Notes: generated from the letters alone by a model not told the origin. A DNA stretch of 64,000 bases from Luteipulveratus mongoliensis (GCF_001190945.1 NZ_CP011112.1:186001-250000); one strand, 5' to 3'. Numbered from the stretch's first letter, positions 26,342 through 34,931 are shown. Translations and numbers: made by a program.

Positions 26342-26904
26342 CTCGCCGCCGGCATCGCGAAGACCCGGATGAACGTCGTCCCCGCTGGGCCTGCGCTGCG
26401 GTAGCGCCGTCGAACCTCACCCGGGAGACGCAACGACCCGTTCTCCTCGACCTGGAACTGCTCGCCACTGTCCAGCACGATCTCCAGCGCGCCCTCGAGG
26501 ACGTGGTGCATGACCTCTGGGGCGCCTGGCATCCCGGGTACCTCGCTGCTGTCTCCCCGGACGAGGTGGCACTTCCACAGCTCCACCGAGTGGGTACCGA
26601 CGTCGGTCGCACTGAGCAGATAGGCCCAGCTGCCCTGACTCGTGCTCCACACCTCGATCCCACCTGACGGCGCCGCGGCCGTCACGCCGATCAGCTCGGC
26701 GAAGGTCGTCCGCAGACCCGCGGCCACCCTGTCGAGCAGCGCGACGCTGGGGTTGGCCTGACCCAGCTCGACCTGGGTCAGCATGCGGCGACTGACCTCG
26801 CTCAGCTCGGCCAACGCGCCGACGCTGAGGTCCTGGGCCGTCCGAAGGTCCCGGATCCGCCGACCGATGGCTGCCGCAACATCCGGCTTCATCCCGTCAC
26901 TCAC
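26338..26904 (-). CDS. XRE-family regulator with C-terminal cupin
   Basis: 188 residues. HTH_3 domain at about 12-66 (LSVGALAELSEVSRRMLTQV, NPSVALLDRVAAGL) and a cupin sensor at about 105-180 (CHLVRGDSSEVPGMPG, MHHVLEGALEIVLDSGEQFQV). Such regulators repress a neighbouring transport or catabolic gene and respond to a small ligand. Divergent from the MFS gene; a palindrome lies between them. Confidence 0.85.
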   Translation of the reverse strand: MSDGMKPDVAAAIGRRIRDLRTAQDLSVGALAELSEVSRRMLTQVELGQANPSVALLDRVAAGLRTTFAELIGVTAAAPSGGIEVWSTSQGSWAYLLSATDVGTHSVELWKCHLVRGDSSEVPGMPGAPEVMHHVLEGALEIVLDSGEQFQVEENGSLRLPGEVRRRYRSAGPAGTTFIRVFAMPAAS

Positions 26905-26918
26905 AGGCGTTCCTCCAC

Positions 26919-26959
26919 GTGGACATGATGGTCCACTCCGAGGTCGTGAGCACTATATT
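26919..26959. promoter_or_regulatory. Operator palindrome and MFS promoter
   Basis: GTGGACATGATGGTCCAC (26919-26936) is a palindrome with 6-bp arms and 6-base centre. TATATT (26954-26959) fits a -10 for the rightward MFS gene and would place the transcript start at about its GTG (26967), so the mRNA may be leaderless. Likely bound by the XRE-cupin regulator. Confidence 0.4.
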
Positions 26960-26966
26960 GCGCAGG

Positions 26967-28175
26967 GTGGCACACGATCAGCTGGCGTCTCCTCCGGTGC
27001 GGAGGTCTTCGCGCGACGCCTTTCGGCTGCAGGGGCGGTCGGCGCTGGTCCGTTGGCTGATCTCCTTCGGGACCTTCGGCATCCCCCAGGCGGCCACGCC
27101 CATCGCCTTCGCGCTTCTCACGCTCCCGCTGACCGGCCGCGCCGAGGACGGCGCGACGATGGTCCTGGCGATGACCCTCGCCCAGGTGGTGGGAGCGATT
27201 CCGGTCTCGCGGCCCGGGCGCCGCTTCAACGCCGTGACCTATCTGCGGTGGCTGATCGCGGTCCGTACGATCGCGCTCGGGCTGGTCGCCCTGCTCGCCG
27301 CCCTGGGCGCGCCGCTCGGATTCCTGATCGGCTCGGCGGCGATCGGTGGAGTCGTCAATGGTGCGGCGTACGGCTACCAGCGATCGATCCTCAACCATCT
27401 CGTGCGGCCGTCGTCGCTCCCCCGTGCGCTGGGGATCGCGGCCACGCTCAACGAGGTCGTCTTCGCCGTCGCTCCAGTGCTCGCGGCCGTCCTGGGCTCA
27501 CTGTCACCGACGCTCGCGATGTTCGCGATCGTCGTCCTGGGTGCGCTGCCGTTGGTGCTGGTCCCGAGCGTTCCGGACGCGAAGTCGTCAGCTCCGGCCG
27601 GGTCAGGGATGTCCCTGCTCACCCCGCCCGTCCTGATGTGGCTGCTGTGCGCGGCAGCCAGCTCAGCGGCGGTGGCATCCGTCGAGATCAGCGCGGTGGC
27701 CCTGGCCCTCTCCTTCGACCTCGATCCGACCTGGGCGTTCGTCTTCACGGGGGCGGTCTGTGTCGCTTCAGTGAGTGGTGGCGTGTGCGTCAGCGTGCGC
27801 AACCGGAGATCTCGGCCCACGGAGGTCGTCTGCTTCCTGGCGGCGACCATGGTCGGCGCTGTCCTCGTGAGCAGCCGCTGGGACCTCGCGCCCACGCTGT
27901 TGGGCGCGGTCCTCATCGGGTTCTTCCTGCCCCTGCTCGGAACGCACTACTCACTCGTGCTCGACGACCTGGCGCCCGACGGTCGGCGCGCCGAGATCTT
28001 CGCTCTGCTGCGCACGTCGACCGCCGTCGGAATCATCGTGGTCAGTGGCCTGCTCGCGACGGCCGGACTCCGTGGCGCATCGCTCGGCAGCGCCGCGCTC
28101 ATGGTGATGTCGACCTGCATCGTCGCCGCCGCCGTGCTCCGACGTGCCGGCGTGCTCGGTCGCGAGTCGCGCTGA
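26967..28175 (+). CDS. MFS transporter
   Basis: 402 residues from GTG 26967. Upstream in-frame ATGs at 26919-26930 fall inside the operator palindrome and are less likely starts. About twelve hydrophobic helices beginning near residue 25; loop FLVPSVPDAKSS separates the halves. Resembles drug/metabolite MFS proteins, without a clear substrate signature. Probably controlled by the divergent XRE-cupin gene. Confidence 0.78.
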   Translation: MAHDQLASPPVRRSSRDAFRLQGRSALVRWLISFGTFGIPQAATPIAFALLTLPLTGRAEDGATMVLAMTLAQVVGAIPVSRPGRRFNAVTYLRWLIAVRTIALGLVALLAALGAPLGFLIGSAAIGGVVNGAAYGYQRSILNHLVRPSSLPRALGIAATLNEVVFAVAPVLAAVLGSLSPTLAMFAIVVLGALPLVLVPSVPDAKSSAPAGSGMSLLTPPVLMWLLCAAASSAAVASVEISAVALALSFDLDPTWAFVFTGAVCVASVSGGVCVSVRNRRSRPTEVVCFLAATMVGAVLVSSRWDLAPTLLGAVLIGFFLPLLGTHYSLVLDDLAPDGRRAEIFALLRTSTAVGIIVVSGLLATAGLRGASLGSAALMVMSTCIVAAAVLRRAGVLGRESR

Positions 28176-28209
28176 CCGAGCCACCGGTACTCAGTTCTGG
28201 CGCAAGGAC

Positions 28210-28638
28210 TCAGTCGCGTGCGGCGACGACCATGCTGTGGATGATCTCGGCCGCGCGATCGAGCGTGGCGGCATCCTCGGGGCTCAGCCCATCGAGCAAG
28301 GGCTGTACGGCCTTGCCCCGGGCAGCGCGCGCGGTCCGCAGCACGGCCTTGCCTTCGGGCGTCAGGCGAACCAGCCAGGCGCGAGCGTCGCCCGGGTCGG
28401 CCTCGCGAGCGAGCCAGCCCTGAGCCTCGACCCGCTGCACCTGAGTGGTCATCGTCGGCTGGCTGCAGTGGTCCGCGGCGGCCAGGTCGCCGATGCGCGC
28501 CGGGCCCATCTCGGCAACCAGGGCGAGCAGTCGACCCTGCGCGGACGGGAGGTCGAGGTCAGCGTGGCGGGTCGCCCATCGGTGCAGGCGGGCAACGGCG
28601 GAGAGCAGCTCGTCACCGCGACGGGTCTTGGGAGTCAT
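28210..28638 (-). CDS. MarR-family transcriptional regulator
   Basis: 142 residues with the MarR winged helix: LDLPSAQGRLLALVAEMGPA, RIGDLAAADHCSQPTMTTQV (recognition region about 50-70), AQGWLAREADPGDARAWLVR (wing) and LTPEGKAVL. Lies 33 bases after the acyl-CoA ligase gene on the same strand with its own operator-like dyad, so it may control both itself and fatty-acid or aromatic metabolism genes elsewhere. Confidence 0.88.
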   Translation of the reverse strand: MTPKTRRGDELLSAVARLHRWATRHADLDLPSAQGRLLALVAEMGPARIGDLAAADHCSQPTMTTQVQRVEAQGWLAREADPGDARAWLVRLTPEGKAVLRTARAARGKAVQPLLDGLSPEDAATLDRAAEIIHSMVVAARD

Positions 28639-28657
28639 ACCAACCCAATTTATATAG

Positions 28658-28676
28658 GTTGTCTAAGTTAGTCAAC
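28658..28676. promoter_or_regulatory. Putative MarR operator
   Basis: GTTGTCTAAGTTAGTCAAC: GTTG-n-CTAA-n-TTAG-n-CAAC dyad with 8 perfectly paired positions per arm, in an AT-rich patch 20 bases before the marR start and overlapping the ligase stop codon. Size and position fit autoregulation by the MarR protein. Confidence 0.5.
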
Positions 28677-30165
28677 TTTGCGGCGATGCCGCGTCGCGCA
28701 GCTCGCGCTTGAGGATCTTGCCCGACGGGCCCTTGGGTAGGGCCTCGATCAACTCGATCGTGCGCGGGTACTTGTACGGGGCGACCCGCTCCTTGGTGAA
28801 CGCCTGAAGGTCCTCAGGAGTTGCAGTCGCATCGGGACCGAGCACGACGTACGCCTTGATCTCCTCGCCGTAGTGGTCGTGGGGTACGCCGACGACGGCT
28901 GCCTCGACGACGTCCGGGTGCTCATAGAGCACCTCCTCGACCTCGCGCGGGTAGACGTTGTAGCCGCCGCGGATGATCAGATCCTTGGAGCGGTCGACGA
29001 TGAAGTAGTAGCCGTCCTCGTCCAGCCGCGCCAGGTCGCCGGAGTAGAACCAGCCGTCCCTGATGGCCTCAGCCGTGGCGTCCGGACGCTTCCAGTAGCC
29101 CTTCATGAGCAGGTGGCCGCGGATCGCGATCTCGCCGATCTCACCGGCCGGCACCTCGGCACCACCCTCGCCTGCGAGGCGCATCTCGACACCTTCGATG
29201 GGCGTACCGATGGAGCCGGCCTTGCGCTCGACGTGCGGGTGGTTGAACGAGGCGACAGGCGAGGTCTCGGACAAGCCGTAACCCTCGAGAATCGTTGCGC
29301 CGAAACGGTCTTCGAACTTGCGCATCACCTCGACGGGCATCGAGGACCCACCCGAGATGCACGTACGCAGGGAGGACAGGTCGGCGTCGACCGTCGCCGA
29401 CGCGGCCAGCATCGCGCCGTACATCGTGGGCACGCCGAGGAAGATCGTGACCTTGTCGCGCGCGATGACCTCCAGTGCCTTGGCCGGGTCGAAGCGGGGG
29501 ATCAGGGTGAGCGTGGCGCCGTTGGCCACCGCGGTGTTGAGGCCACAGGTCATCCCGAAGACGTGGAACAGCGGCAGGCAGCCCATCAGGACGTCGTCGG
29601 GCTGCACCTCGATCAGGGTGCGCGCCGTGACCTCCTGGTTGGTGTTGAGCGCGCCGTGGGTGAGCTCAGCGCCCTTGGGCCGACCCGTCGTCCCGGAGGT
29701 GTAGAGGATCACCGCGGTGTCGTCGTCCGCTCGGTCGACGACCTCGGCGTACGGCTCGTGCTGGCTCACCAGGTCCTGCAGCTGGTCTGCACCCACCTCG
29801 ACGAACGGAGTACCGACGGTCTCGGCGGCCGCCTGGGCGTCGCCGGCGAGGCCGAAGATGAGGGAGGCTTCGGCGTCTTTGAGGAAGTACTCGACCTCAC
29901 GCGGCTTGAACAGCGGGTTCATCGGCAGCGCCACCGCGCCGGACCGCAGGATGCCGTAGTAGACGATCGCGAACGCCGGCACGTTGGGCAGCGACAGCGC
30001 CACCCGGTCGCCGGGCTGTACGCCCTGAGCGCGCAGGTACGACGCCAGCCGAGCCGACGCGTCGTCCAGCTGGGCATAGGTGAGGGTCGCGTCGTCGAGG
30101 CGGATGGCGACGTGGTCGGCGTACTGCTTGACCGTCCGAGCCAGGTTGGCCGCAAGGTTCGTCAT
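28672..30165 (-). CDS. Acyl-CoA synthetase (AMP-forming)
   Basis: 497 residues, full length for the ANL family. P-loop YTSGTTGRPKGAE (about 155-167), GYGLSETSPVASFN (about 293-306), YSGDLARLDEDGY (about 373-385), DRSKDLIIRGGYNVYPREVE (about 391-410) and the catalytic Lys in PKGPSGKILKRELR near 481. It activates a carboxylic acid as acyl-AMP and then acyl-CoA; the set of motifs fits long- or medium-chain fatty-acid ligases, but chain length cannot be read. Followed by marR. Confidence 0.92.
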   Translation of the reverse strand: MTNLAANLARTVKQYADHVAIRLDDATLTYAQLDDASARLASYLRAQGVQPGDRVALSLPNVPAFAIVYYGILRSGAVALPMNPLFKPREVEYFLKDAEASLIFGLAGDAQAAAETVGTPFVEVGADQLQDLVSQHEPYAEVVDRADDDTAVILYTSGTTGRPKGAELTHGALNTNQEVTARTLIEVQPDDVLMGCLPLFHVFGMTCGLNTAVANGATLTLIPRFDPAKALEVIARDKVTIFLGVPTMYGAMLAASATVDADLSSLRTCISGGSSMPVEVMRKFEDRFGATILEGYGLSETSPVASFNHPHVERKAGSIGTPIEGVEMRLAGEGGAEVPAGEIGEIAIRGHLLMKGYWKRPDATAEAIRDGWFYSGDLARLDEDGYYFIVDRSKDLIIRGGYNVYPREVEEVLYEHPDVVEAAVVGVPHDHYGEEIKAYVVLGPDATATPEDLQAFTKERVAPYKYPRTIELIEALPKGPSGKILKRELRDAASPQS

Positions 30166-30202
30166 GCCGCAGGAGCCTAGTCAGCGCAGATGGATTCGCG
30201 GC

Positions 30203-30574
30203 TCAGCCGCTCAAATCCTCCACGTCGTCGTCCGGCGCGGGCCCTGTGCGGGCAGGGCGCAACCGGAGCCACATCACGACGACGAAGACGACCGCGAGGA
30301 TGACGGCCACGATCGGAGTACCGGCAGCGAACAGTGCGAGGACTCCCGCGCCGAACCACAGCAGTTCCAACATGATTCGCGGGAAGCCGTAGACCGGCCA
30401 CCTCGCCTGCGGACTGCCGAACGCGGCCCAGATCGTACCCATCACCGCGATCGCGACGAGTGCGAGCACGACCCCGAGAAGGAAGGTGTCGGTGAGGTTG
30501 AACGCCCACCACGCCACGGCGACATAGACGGCGAGCTCCAGCAGGAACATCGCCACGTCACTCAGCGAAGGCAT
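30203..30574 (-). CDS. Small membrane protein, YrdB/DUF2568-like
   Basis: 123 residues with four hydrophobic helices (about 5-25, 30-50, 70-85, 87-103) and an acidic C-tail (DDDVEDLSG). The early LLELAVYVAVAWWAF resembles the DUF2568/YrdB family, whose function is unknown. Its start overlaps the 3' end of the ThpR gene by 17 bases, so they are probably cotranscribed. Confidence 0.65.
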   Translation of the reverse strand: MPSLSDVAMFLLELAVYVAVAWWAFNLTDTFLLGVVLALVAIAVMGTIWAAFGSPQARWPVYGFPRIMLELLWFGAGVLALFAAGTPIVAVILAVVFVVVMWLRLRPARTGPAPDDDVEDLSG

Positions 30575-31136
30575 CTGACTCCCTCCCGATCAACGGCGCG
30601 GTCGCCACAATCTCATGACGCGGGCGGCCGTGCGGGCCAGACCCTAGATGCGATTCGACGAGGCAGATCTCCGATGCGGTCCAGGTCGGACCGGAGTAGG
30701 TGTCGAGCACCCGCACCCAGCGCGTCTGCTCCTGCACCCGCCGCAGGTGGCTGACCGACAGGTGCGGCCGGAACGCTCGCCCATCCGGGTCCGCGCCGGC
30801 ATGCTGAGCGCTGTTGCGGACGTTGGTGGCCAGCCGCTCCAGCTCCTCGACATCGCCCCGCACGTCCATCCACAGCACCTTCGCCGACCAGGGGTCAGGG
30901 AACGCACCGGCTCCCGCGAGCTGCAGGTTCAGCGGCGTACGCCGCGCTGCCGCGCTCGCGAGGCCGTCGATCAGCTCATCGACGGCACGGTCTGGGACGT
31001 CCGCCATGAAGGCGAGCGTGATGTGCCACTGCTCCTCGGCGATCCAGGGATGCTCGGCCCTGGGCTCGAGGAATGCGGCGAGATCTTCGCGTACTGGCGC
31101 AGGTGGCATGAGTGCCACGAACATGCGTTGGCCCAT
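30558..31136 (-). CDS. thpR: RNA 2',3'-cyclic phosphodiesterase (2'-5' RNA ligase family)
   Basis: 192 residues from ATG 31136; ATG 31124 is an alternative. Two catalytic HxT/S motifs: WHITLAFMADVP (about 43-54) and RPHLSVSHL (about 127-135; Ser replaces the second Thr). Typical 2H phosphoesterase that opens 2',3'-cyclic phosphate RNA ends. The dispersed repeat lies directly upstream and may hold or displace the promoter. Confidence 0.88.
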   Translation of the reverse strand: MGQRMFVALMPPAPVREDLAAFLEPRAEHPWIAEEQWHITLAFMADVPDRAVDELIDGLASAAARRTPLNLQLAGAGAFPDPWSAKVLWMDVRGDVEELERLATNVRNSAQHAGADPDGRAFRPHLSVSHLRRVQEQTRWVRVLDTYSGPTWTASEICLVESHLGSGPHGRPRHEIVATAPLIGRESDAFAE

Positions 31137-31191
31137 CGCGCCACTCTCCCAGAACAGACGCGCCGTCACTGGTTTAGCCGACAGACCCGTA

Positions 31192-31349
31192 CCGCTGGTC
31201 GAGTAGGCGAGCCCAACCGCTGGTCGAGTAGGCGAGGCGCTAGCCGAGCCGTATCGAGACCCGGTGACCGCGCGCACCAGGTCTCGATACGCCTCCGCTG
31301 GCGCTCCGGCTACTCGACCAGCGGAGGTGGATGGCTACTCGACCAGCGG
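31192..31349. repeat. Dispersed repeat, compound copy
   Basis: Two heads (31192-31214 and from 31217), centre between CGAGACCCGG and CCAGGTCTCG, tail to 31328, and an extra terminal unit GGCTACTCGACCAGCGGGG (31333-31351). The last unit forms the 3' end of the GIY-YIG gene. Confidence 0.85.
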
Positions 31350-31640
31350 GGGCCGGCGGACACGACGAGGCTTGCGAGCCAGCGCGGGGAGCCGATCGAA
31401 CTCACCGGCGATGAGTGCTTCTCGCTTGGCACGACTCCAGTTCTGCACCTGCTTCTCCAGCGCAAATGCCTCATCGACGCGCGCGAACTCCTGCGACCAG
31501 ACCAGCTCTACCGGTCGCCTCCAGCGCGTGTACGCCGCGCCTTCACCCATCTGATGTTGGGCCAGTCTCCGATCGAGATCCTGAGTGCTGCCGACGTAGT
31601 AACTCCCGTCGCTGCACTGAAGGATGTACGTCCACGCCAT
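31335..31640 (-). CDS. GIY-YIG endonuclease-domain protein
   Basis: 101 residues. N-terminal TYILQCSDGSYYVGSTQDLDRR.. is the GIY-YIG core (TYI..YYVG), with catalytic Arg in DLDRRLAQH and Glu in FALEKQVQNWSRAKREALI (about 60-78). UPF0213-like stand-alone nucleases of this size are common and poorly characterised. The final residues PLVE and the TAG stop are contributed by the dispersed repeat. Confidence 0.88.
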   Translation of the reverse strand: MAWTYILQCSDGSYYVGSTQDLDRRLAQHQMGEGAAYTRWRRPVELVWSQEFARVDEAFALEKQVQNWSRAKREALIAGEFDRLPALARKPRRVRRPPLVE

Positions 31641-31710
31641 GGTGGGAGTCTGCCGAGAGGCAGCTGACTCGCGTCATGGCGGCCGCAACCCCTGTGGATA
31701 ACCCACCACC

Positions 31711-31838
31711 GCCGGTCGAGTAGGCGAGCCCCTAGGGCGAGCCGTATCGAGACCGGGCGACCGCGAGGGCTGAGTCTCCCTGCGGCTCAGCGGGTCTCGA
31801 TACGCCTTCGCTAGCGCTCCGGCTACTCGACCAGCGGG
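31711..31838. repeat. Dispersed repeat, full copy
   Basis: Head GCCGGTCGAGTAGGCGAG..CGTATCGAGACC, a centre that is itself a small hairpin (GCTGAGTCTCC..GGCTCAGC), tail GGTCTCGATACGCCTTCGC..TACTCGACCAGCGG. The tail reaches into the murQ 3' end. Confidence 0.85.
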
Positions 31839-32749
31839 TTGGTGAGGGCGGCGGCGACGATGCCATTGCTGCTGTCCAGCAGCGCCTCTGCCTCGGCCAC
31901 GTCGCTGCCGGTCAGGAGCATCACGATGGCGACCTTGGTACGACCGTCGGCCGCGTCCAGCGCCTCGCCGGCCGTGTCGACATCGACCTCGGCGGCCGCC
32001 GCCACGATGCGCTGAGCGCGGTCCAGCAGCTTGGCGTTGCTGGGGCGCATGTCGACCATCAGGTCGCGAAAGGTCTTGCCGTTGCGCACCATCGCGGCCG
32101 TGCTGAGCATGTTGCAGATCATCTTCTGAGCGGTGCCGGCCTTGAGCCGCGTGGACCCGGTCAGCACCTCAGGACCTGTCACGACCTCGATCGCGATGTC
32201 GGCGTGCGCGCTGACGGCGGAGTCGGGGTTGCAGGCGATCGAGACGGTGCGCGCGCCGAGCTCGTGCGCGCGGTCCAGTCCGGCGATGACGTACGGCGTC
32301 CGCCCGCTGGCCGTCAGGCCCACCACGGTGTCGCTCGGCCCCACGTGCGCGGTTTCGATGTCGACCGCGGCTGCGTGCGTGTCGTCCTCGGCGCCCTCGA
32401 CCGCGTGGACGAACGCGCGCTCACCGCCGGCCAGCAGAGTGATGATCTGGTTCGGATCGGTGCTGAACGTCGGCGGGCACTCGGCGGCGTCGAGGAGCGC
32501 GAGCCGACCGCTGGTGCCGGCGCCGATGTAGACGAGTCGCCCGCCCTCACGAAGGGCTGCGGCGACCAGGTCGACCGCCGCGGCCACCTGCGGGAGCACG
32601 AGTCGTACGGCATCGGCGACGTGGCCGTCCTCGGTGTTCATGAGGGCGACGACCTCGGTGGTCGTCATCGCGTCCAGGCCCCGGGACGCCGGGTTGCGGG
32701 ACTCGGTGGCCAGGTGCGCGAGGACCTCGTCGAGGGAGTGGGACGTCAC
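31823..32749 (-). CDS. murQ: N-acetylmuramic acid 6-phosphate etherase
   Basis: 308 residues. Removes the D-lactyl ether from MurNAc-6-P to give GlcNAc-6-P in cell-wall recycling. Family features: ESRNPASRGLDAMTT (about 16-30), GAGTSGRLALLDAAECPPTF (about 77-96, substrate loop), LTASGRTPYVIAGL, and STRLKAGTAQKMICNMLSTA (about 200-219). Start overlaps the RpiR gene stop by 4 bases. The C-terminus LTNPLVE-stop is made by the tail of the dispersed repeat. Confidence 0.95.
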   Translation of the reverse strand: MTSHSLDEVLAHLATESRNPASRGLDAMTTTEVVALMNTEDGHVADAVRLVLPQVAAAVDLVAAALREGGRLVYIGAGTSGRLALLDAAECPPTFSTDPNQIITLLAGGERAFVHAVEGAEDDTHAAAVDIETAHVGPSDTVVGLTASGRTPYVIAGLDRAHELGARTVSIACNPDSAVSAHADIAIEVVTGPEVLTGSTRLKAGTAQKMICNMLSTAAMVRNGKTFRDLMVDMRPSNAKLLDRAQRIVAAAAEVDVDTAGEALDAADGRTKVAIVMLLTGSDVAEAEALLDSSNGIVAAALTNPLVE

Positions 32750-33687
32750 ACGCGGCCCCGGCTGTCGACACCCCGCGACGCTGCGAGCCGTCGACCGGTC
32801 ACGGCGTCGTGCGTCTTGCTGAGCGCCTCGGTGGATGCGGCGAGGTTCTGGCGGGCGATGGCGACGAAGAGGATGTCGACGACGGCCAGCTGAGCGGTCC
32901 GGCTCGCGGTCGCGCCCGAGCGGAAGGTGGTCTCTCGGGCGGCCGTCGTCAGCACGATGTCGGCGGACTTCGTCAGCGGCGAACCGTCGAAGTTGGTGAT
33001 CGCGATCGTGGTGGCACCGGCCTCGTGCGCCCGCGTCAACGGCTCGACCGTGTCGACCGTCGCGCCACTGTGCGAGATGCCGATCGCGACGTTGCCGCTG
33101 GCCAAGAGCGATGCGGCCGTCGAGGCGGCGTGAATCTCATTCCAGGAGAAGGCGATTCGGCCGATGCGGTGCAGCTTTTGGCGGAAGTCGTCGGCCACCG
33201 CACCACTGGCGCCGATGCCGAAGATGTCGACCCGTGATGCCGCGCTGATCGCGTCGACGGCGGCCTGCGCGGCGCCCAGCTGGAGGTGCTCGGCGGTCTC
33301 CTGGAGGGCGCGGGTCTCGTGATGCACGATCGAGGACACGATGTCGGCCAGCGACGCGGACTCGTCGAGCTCAGCCGGCGGTTGGCGCCCGTTGACACCG
33401 AGGACGTCCTCGCGAGCCGCTGCCCCGGCGAGTGCGATGCGCAGCTCGGGGTAGCCGTTGAAGCCGACCTTGCGGGCAAACCGGGCTACGGTCGCGACCG
33501 ACGTGGCAGCCTGCTCGGCAAGCCCGGTGATCGACAGATGCGCGGAGGAGGCGGGGTCGCTGATGACGACGTGCGCGACCCGCTGCTCGGCCGGTTGGAG
33601 GTTGGGCAACGAGGACCGCAGCCTGACCAGCACGTCACCCGGATGGCCATCCACTGCGGGACCCGCTGCACTCATCGCATGTGGCAT
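32746..33687 (-). CDS. RpiR/MurR-type regulator
   Basis: 313 residues. N-terminal HTH_6 (about 25-100; LSITGLAEQAATSVATVARF then ARKVGFNGYPELRI) and C-terminal SIS domain (about 145-280; IFGIGASGAVADDFRQKL and GISHSGATVDTVEPL). Such proteins sense MurNAc-6-P or related sugar phosphates and repress murQ operons. First gene of the leftward unit with murQ; divergent from the sugar-kinase gene. Confidence 0.9.
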   Translation of the reverse strand: MPHAMSAAGPAVDGHPGDVLVRLRSSLPNLQPAEQRVAHVVISDPASSAHLSITGLAEQAATSVATVARFARKVGFNGYPELRIALAGAAAREDVLGVNGRQPPAELDESASLADIVSSIVHHETRALQETAEHLQLGAAQAAVDAISAASRVDIFGIGASGAVADDFRQKLHRIGRIAFSWNEIHAASTAASLLASGNVAIGISHSGATVDTVEPLTRAHEAGATTIAITNFDGSPLTKSADIVLTTAARETTFRSGATASRTAQLAVVDILFVAIARQNLAASTEALSKTHDAVTGRRLAASRGVDSRGRV

Positions 33688-33796
33688 GCCATACCTCCGC
33701 CTTGTCCTTCGCGTTGCCGACGCTCGGTTATCAACCCGTCGTGAGGGTTCACATCGGGGTCGGCACCGCCACTGCCGGTGGAGTCACCCTAACCAC

Positions 33797-33846
33797 CGGA
33801 AATGGCAACAACCAACCTTTCCCCAAGTACGCCGGAAATCGTTGAC
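33797..33846. promoter_or_regulatory. Candidate operators between murR-like and kinase genes
   Basis: The 189-base divergent region contains GGAAA (33798-33802) with inverted TTTCC (33818-33822), and GGAAATCGTTGAC (33834-33846), the latter 30 bases before the kinase start. The second resembles GGCAATCGTTACC upstream of the GHL10 glycosidase gene (10 of 13 identical). TTGACA at 33842-33847 could be a -35 for the kinase. Confidence 0.35.
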
Positions 33847-33876
33847 ATCTCTTGATGTCTCCCCCAGGATCGCGCG

Positions 33877-34752
33877 ATGAGCGCCGCCGTGGTTGACCTC
33901 GGCAAAACCCGATGCCGCGTCCGCGTGGCCGAGCGGTCCGCCGGGTCGGGCGGAGCGCCGGGTTTGAGCACCACGCACGGCGTTGAAGCGGCGCTGTCCA
34001 GCATCCACGAGGCAGTATCCGGGCTGGGTGGCGTTCCTGTCGACCAGATCTCGGTCGGCGCGGCCGGCGCGTTCGCCGCGCCATCGGCTGCTCAGGAACT
34101 GGCTGACCGGCTGCGTGCGGCGTACGGGGCGTCCGTCGCCGTGACCAGCGACGCCATCACCGCCCATCTCGGCGCTCTCGGCGGCGCACCTGGCGTCGTG
34201 GTCGTCGCCGGCACCGGGGCTGTCGCGGTCGCCGTGTCTCCGACCGGCGAGGTCGCGGTCGCCGACGGGCTCGGTCCCGAGCTCGGTGATCGCGGTAGCG
34301 GCGCCTGGCTCGGCACCTCGATGCTGGGAGAGGCGAGTCGTACGCCGGGGTGGGAGTCCGTCGTACTGCGCCGGCTCGGTCCGGACTGGCGCGCGCTCGT
34401 CGGTGACCGGTCGTACGACAACGCCCAGCGGCGGGCGTCGTTGGTGCCGGATCTCGCCGACCTCGCCCGGTCCGGTGATGCAGCCGCGAGTGAGCTGTTC
34501 GGGGCCGCCGCTCGGGAATTGGCCGCGACGGTGCGCGAGGCGGCGACGCAGGTGGCGATCCCGGTGAGCGAAGCGTCCGAGGTGGCTCTTGTCGGCGGTT
34601 TGAGCGGGCTCGGCGAGCTGTTGCTCGATCCGCTCGAGCGGGCTCTGGCTCCGATGCGGCTGCGCGAGGCGAGCGGATCAGCGCTGGATGGCGCGGCTCT
34701 GCTGCTGGAGCGGCGAGACCTGCCGCACGAGCACCTGGTCCACCGCGCCTGA
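33877..34752 (+). CDS. BadF/BadG-type amino-sugar kinase (NagK/MurK-like)
   Basis: 291 residues of the ASKHA fold: VVDLGKTRCRVRV (phosphate 1, about 5-17), SVGAAGAF, VVVAGTGAVAVAV (about 109-121, adenosine/phosphate 2), and ELGDRGSGAWLGTSML (about 135-150), which matches GDEGSGYxLG of GlcNAc/MurNAc kinases. It would make GlcNAc-6-P or MurNAc-6-P; the latter would feed MurQ. Divergent from the RpiR/murQ unit. Confidence 0.85.
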   Translation: MSAAVVDLGKTRCRVRVAERSAGSGGAPGLSTTHGVEAALSSIHEAVSGLGGVPVDQISVGAAGAFAAPSAAQELADRLRAAYGASVAVTSDAITAHLGALGGAPGVVVVAGTGAVAVAVSPTGEVAVADGLGPELGDRGSGAWLGTSMLGEASRTPGWESVVLRRLGPDWRALVGDRSYDNAQRRASLVPDLADLARSGDAAASELFGAAARELAATVREAATQVAIPVSEASEVALVGGLSGLGELLLDPLERALAPMRLREASGSALDGAALLLERRDLPHEHLVHRA

Positions 34753-34840
34753 GGCGGGCCAAAGGATCGCCGGTGCGCGGCCACGAGCTCGAGCGCTGAC
34801 GGGCGTGTCGCCTGCGCGGGGAGACAGGTGTCGTGAAGAC

Positions 34841-34877
34841 GTACAACGTCGTTGTACATCTCTACAACCAGGTTGTA
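34841..34877. promoter_or_regulatory. Two tandem operator-like palindromes
   Basis: GTACAACGTCGTTGTAC (34841-34857) and TACAACCAGGTTGTA (34863-34877) are perfect palindromes around one base and share TACAAC-n-GTTGTA ends. Their centres are 21 bases apart, two helical turns. They lie between the 3' ends of convergent genes, where no promoter is expected, in the 179-base gap 34753-34931. Confidence 0.5.
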
Positions 34878-34931
34878 TTTCTCCACGCACCCCATAGCCC
34901 CGTGGCTGCGACACGCCCGCACGAGAGCGGC

